From positions 432,191-496,190 of the forward strand of contig VWZF01005257.1 in the NCBI GenBank assembly GCA_013396755.1: DNA of 64,000 nt, in the 5' to 3' direction. Positions 62,143 to 64,000 of this stretch are shown here, piece after piece; position 1 is the first letter of the stretch, and each line of letters opens with the position of its first letter. The notes beneath the pieces were generated by a model. The model was not told the origin of the DNA and did not search any database. It saw nothing but the letters and a program-made list of their open reading frames with translations. The position numbers and the translations under genes were made by a program. The stretch is from Sclerurus mexicanus (lineage: Eukaryota > Chordata > Aves > Passeriformes > Furnariidae).

Positions 62143-62239
62143 AAAAATAAAAAAGGCAAAAAAGCCCTCAAAAAACCCCAAATCCTCCCAAAACAACCCC
62201 AAAAACTTGAAACAAAGCAAAAGAAAACAAAACAAAATA
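62143..62239 (+). repeat. A/C-rich low-complexity tract
   Basis: Runs of A alternate with CCC/CCCC, including an A6C4 junction at 62170-62179, with few G or T. It could be a decayed A-rich insertion tail or slippage-driven simple sequence. Confidence 0.8.
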
Positions 62240-63559
62240 CTTTTTACTAACATAGTATTATGTTCCAAACTATATTACTAATTGCTTGCTTCATTCTTTT
62301 CATAACTGAGGTTAAGAACAACAGATGCAAAACAAGACAGTTCTGCTGTAAGTTCTAGACTAACATACAATAGGAAAACAATAACCAGAACAAATGATGT
62401 AAAGAGATTAGAGTACACAGAATTAATATTTCTGTGTTAAGAAAAATTTACACATGTAGGCATAGGCCAGCAAAATACTTGAAAAATAGTTATAATGATT
62501 GCAAATCTTACTAGAACTAATTCTAGATTTAGTGATAGCCTTGATCTCATACCTATTAACATTACCTTAGAAACTTCCTTTTCAGAGTCTTTGAAGAATT
62601 CCCACTCCTCCTGCTCTGATCTCTGTCATAAGTACCAAAGAATTTTCACTTAAAGGTTATCAGATATTAGGCTAATTATACTGTTTTGAGGTGTTTGCTA
62701 TTTAGACTTCACTATTTGACTGTAAACATAGCCTTAGTTTTTTATTAAATTCAACAACAGTGAGATTCCGGTGTTCTCATATTTCTGTGTTCTCATAAAA
62801 GCATACTTTGAGATTTTTGGATCTGAATACTTACAGTTCTAATAAACATTTCAAGTCACTTGCTATCTGTCAAATTGAAATATTTATTAGCTTTCTAGTT
62901 TCTTCATATTTAGATACTTGTGTATTTCTTACCTCTTAATATCATCCATTGTTGCAAATTAAAAAGTATGTACCCCACAAAAGTCCTCTGGTTTAACTTG
63001 CATGTTTAGCTGATGCAATCATTGTAAATTTGTGTAGTTCTACATATGATCTCATGGAGACATTGAGTGACTACATTCCTTTCCTTGCAGCTGAAGATTC
63101 CCTGTAGGAAGGACTTAAGTTATATGTAGTATGCCCATTGAACCCATTTATCTGAAACTGCTCAGAAATTCATGGCGTGTCTTCAGGGATTCCAGAGGTC
63201 ATGACTAGGAAAGACAGTTACATATCATTGGGTTTCTTAATTACTCCTCTTTTAAAGAGTTTTATTCTCTTGACTCCTTTACTGTGGCTAAACCATCTGG
63301 CTAGGACATGTTTTATTATTTCTTAGGGACTATACCAACATGGCTCATTTTGTGGCTTTTTTTCACAATAAATTTTATGTAATGATACTTAGATCCCCCC
63401 AGATAAGATTGTGATGTTATCTCAGTGTGAATAGAACTTACAGTAATTGATACAGGCATGCTTTGGACAAAATAACCTATTTGTTATGCTTAATTTTACA
63501 CAAAACTCCCTATATGCATTACGTGTAGGAGGAACTCTCTTGTGCACTGAAAACTCTTA

Positions 63560-63720
63560 ATGAGAAGGTAATATTTGGTTTCTCCCTCCATCAGCATGGT
63601 AGCCATTGTCACTACTGTCACTAATTATTGCCAGTAACATTCATGCAGAGCTGGAGAGGCAGATGAATCACGCTGCTAATTGTTGGGAGGTAATTTAAGA
63701 AATGAAGACAAAAGCATTTG
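63560..63720. promoter_or_regulatory. Candidate conserved non-coding element
   Basis: This compact stretch has balanced composition and no simple repeats. It includes CACTAATTATTGCC (about 63618), CAGATGAATCACGCTGCTAA (63660-63679) and a GGGAGGTAATTTAAG block. TAAT cores lie close to an E-box-like CAGATG, an arrangement common in developmental enhancers. No alignment was possible, so this is an inference from sequence texture only. Confidence 0.15.
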
Positions 63721-64000
63721 AACTTTTAAACTGAAAACTTGTCTATTACATCTAGACAAGAAGTTGGAGGGCATCAAAGTATTTACATTGAGTTTGTTTT
63801 CTGCTTCCTCCAGGATGGCTATCGCTGTTATTTCTATCTGATTCTAACAATGAAGTTTATTAACAAAGTTTAGTTCCTTCATGAAAACAATGAGTAACAA
63901 TTTAGCTCTAGGATATGTATGAGTAACATGACAAGAAAAAGTTATTAATACTCATGTACAGAAATGACCCATATAATTCCCGCATATTCATTATTTTTTT

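Larger units (their letters stand above)
58536..64000. other. AT-rich unique sequence to the window end
   Basis: No exon or confident transposon is visible. Simple sequence comprises a poly-A/GA stretch at 58630-58660 and an A/C-rich, nearly G- and T-free stretch at 62143-62239. Open frames reach at most 85 codons (59271-59528, minus) and have no domains. Positions 63560-63720 look more complex and are listed separately. Confidence 0.55.

Noticed and set aside
1..64000. CRISPR array, operon or toxin/defence cassette
   Set aside because: No regularly spaced direct repeats, no closely packed open frames and no ribosome-binding patterns. The DNA is vertebrate non-coding sequence.

Overview
The window looks like non-coding nuclear DNA from a bird, most likely a passerine. 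It is strongly AT-rich throughout. I see no protein-coding exon, no functional RNA gene, no bacterial-style operon and no CRISPR array. The recognisable content is transposon remnants in otherwise unique sequence. The avian assignment rests on many copies of the CR1 retrotransposon tail and on solo LTRs of avian endogenous-retrovirus type (TGT...ACA termini). The passerine assignment rests on one SINE at 11057-11196 with a tRNA-Ile head and a CR1-like tail, the architecture of TguSINE1. The window is probably a gene desert or the inside of a very large intron.

Layout. 1-5.2 kb is mostly unique, with a GC-richer block at 2.26-2.99 kb that may be an old CR1 5' part. A decayed LTR lies at 5.2-5.75 kb. 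9.85-19.5 kb is the repeat-dense part: an LTR, the SINE, two CR1 pieces, two LTRs of a second type in opposite orientations, a CR1 tail and another LTR. 19.5-30.8 kb is nearly repeat-free. A 0.95 kb CR1 copy lies at 30.8-31.76 kb, with a readable FADD reverse-transcriptase motif on the minus strand. 34.1-35.6 kb holds a CR1 3' half and a well-bounded solo LTR with a possible 5-bp target duplication. 38.2-38.7 kb holds two CR1 tails of one subfamily facing each other. 38.7-48.5 kb is mostly unique and contains a candidate conserved element around 43.2-43.9 kb. 48.5-49.8 kb has a CR1 tail and a very old tRNA-derived SINE (MIR-like). 55.4 kb has a CR1 tail scrap, and 57.55-58.53 kb has an internal CR1 piece (endonuclease into reverse transcriptase). 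The last 5.5 kb is unique sequence with a second candidate regulatory stretch near 63.6 kb.

Nothing here forms a working gene set or a new defence or metabolic system. The most unusual signal is a recurring, polar homopolymer junction: a run of 6-9 A followed directly by 3-5 C (or its complement), at about 19 places. Other points of interest are the inverted CR1 pair, a near-palindrome with homeodomain-type cores at 43.22 kb, and the MIR-like fossil. Family names and divergence are judged by eye; no database was searched.
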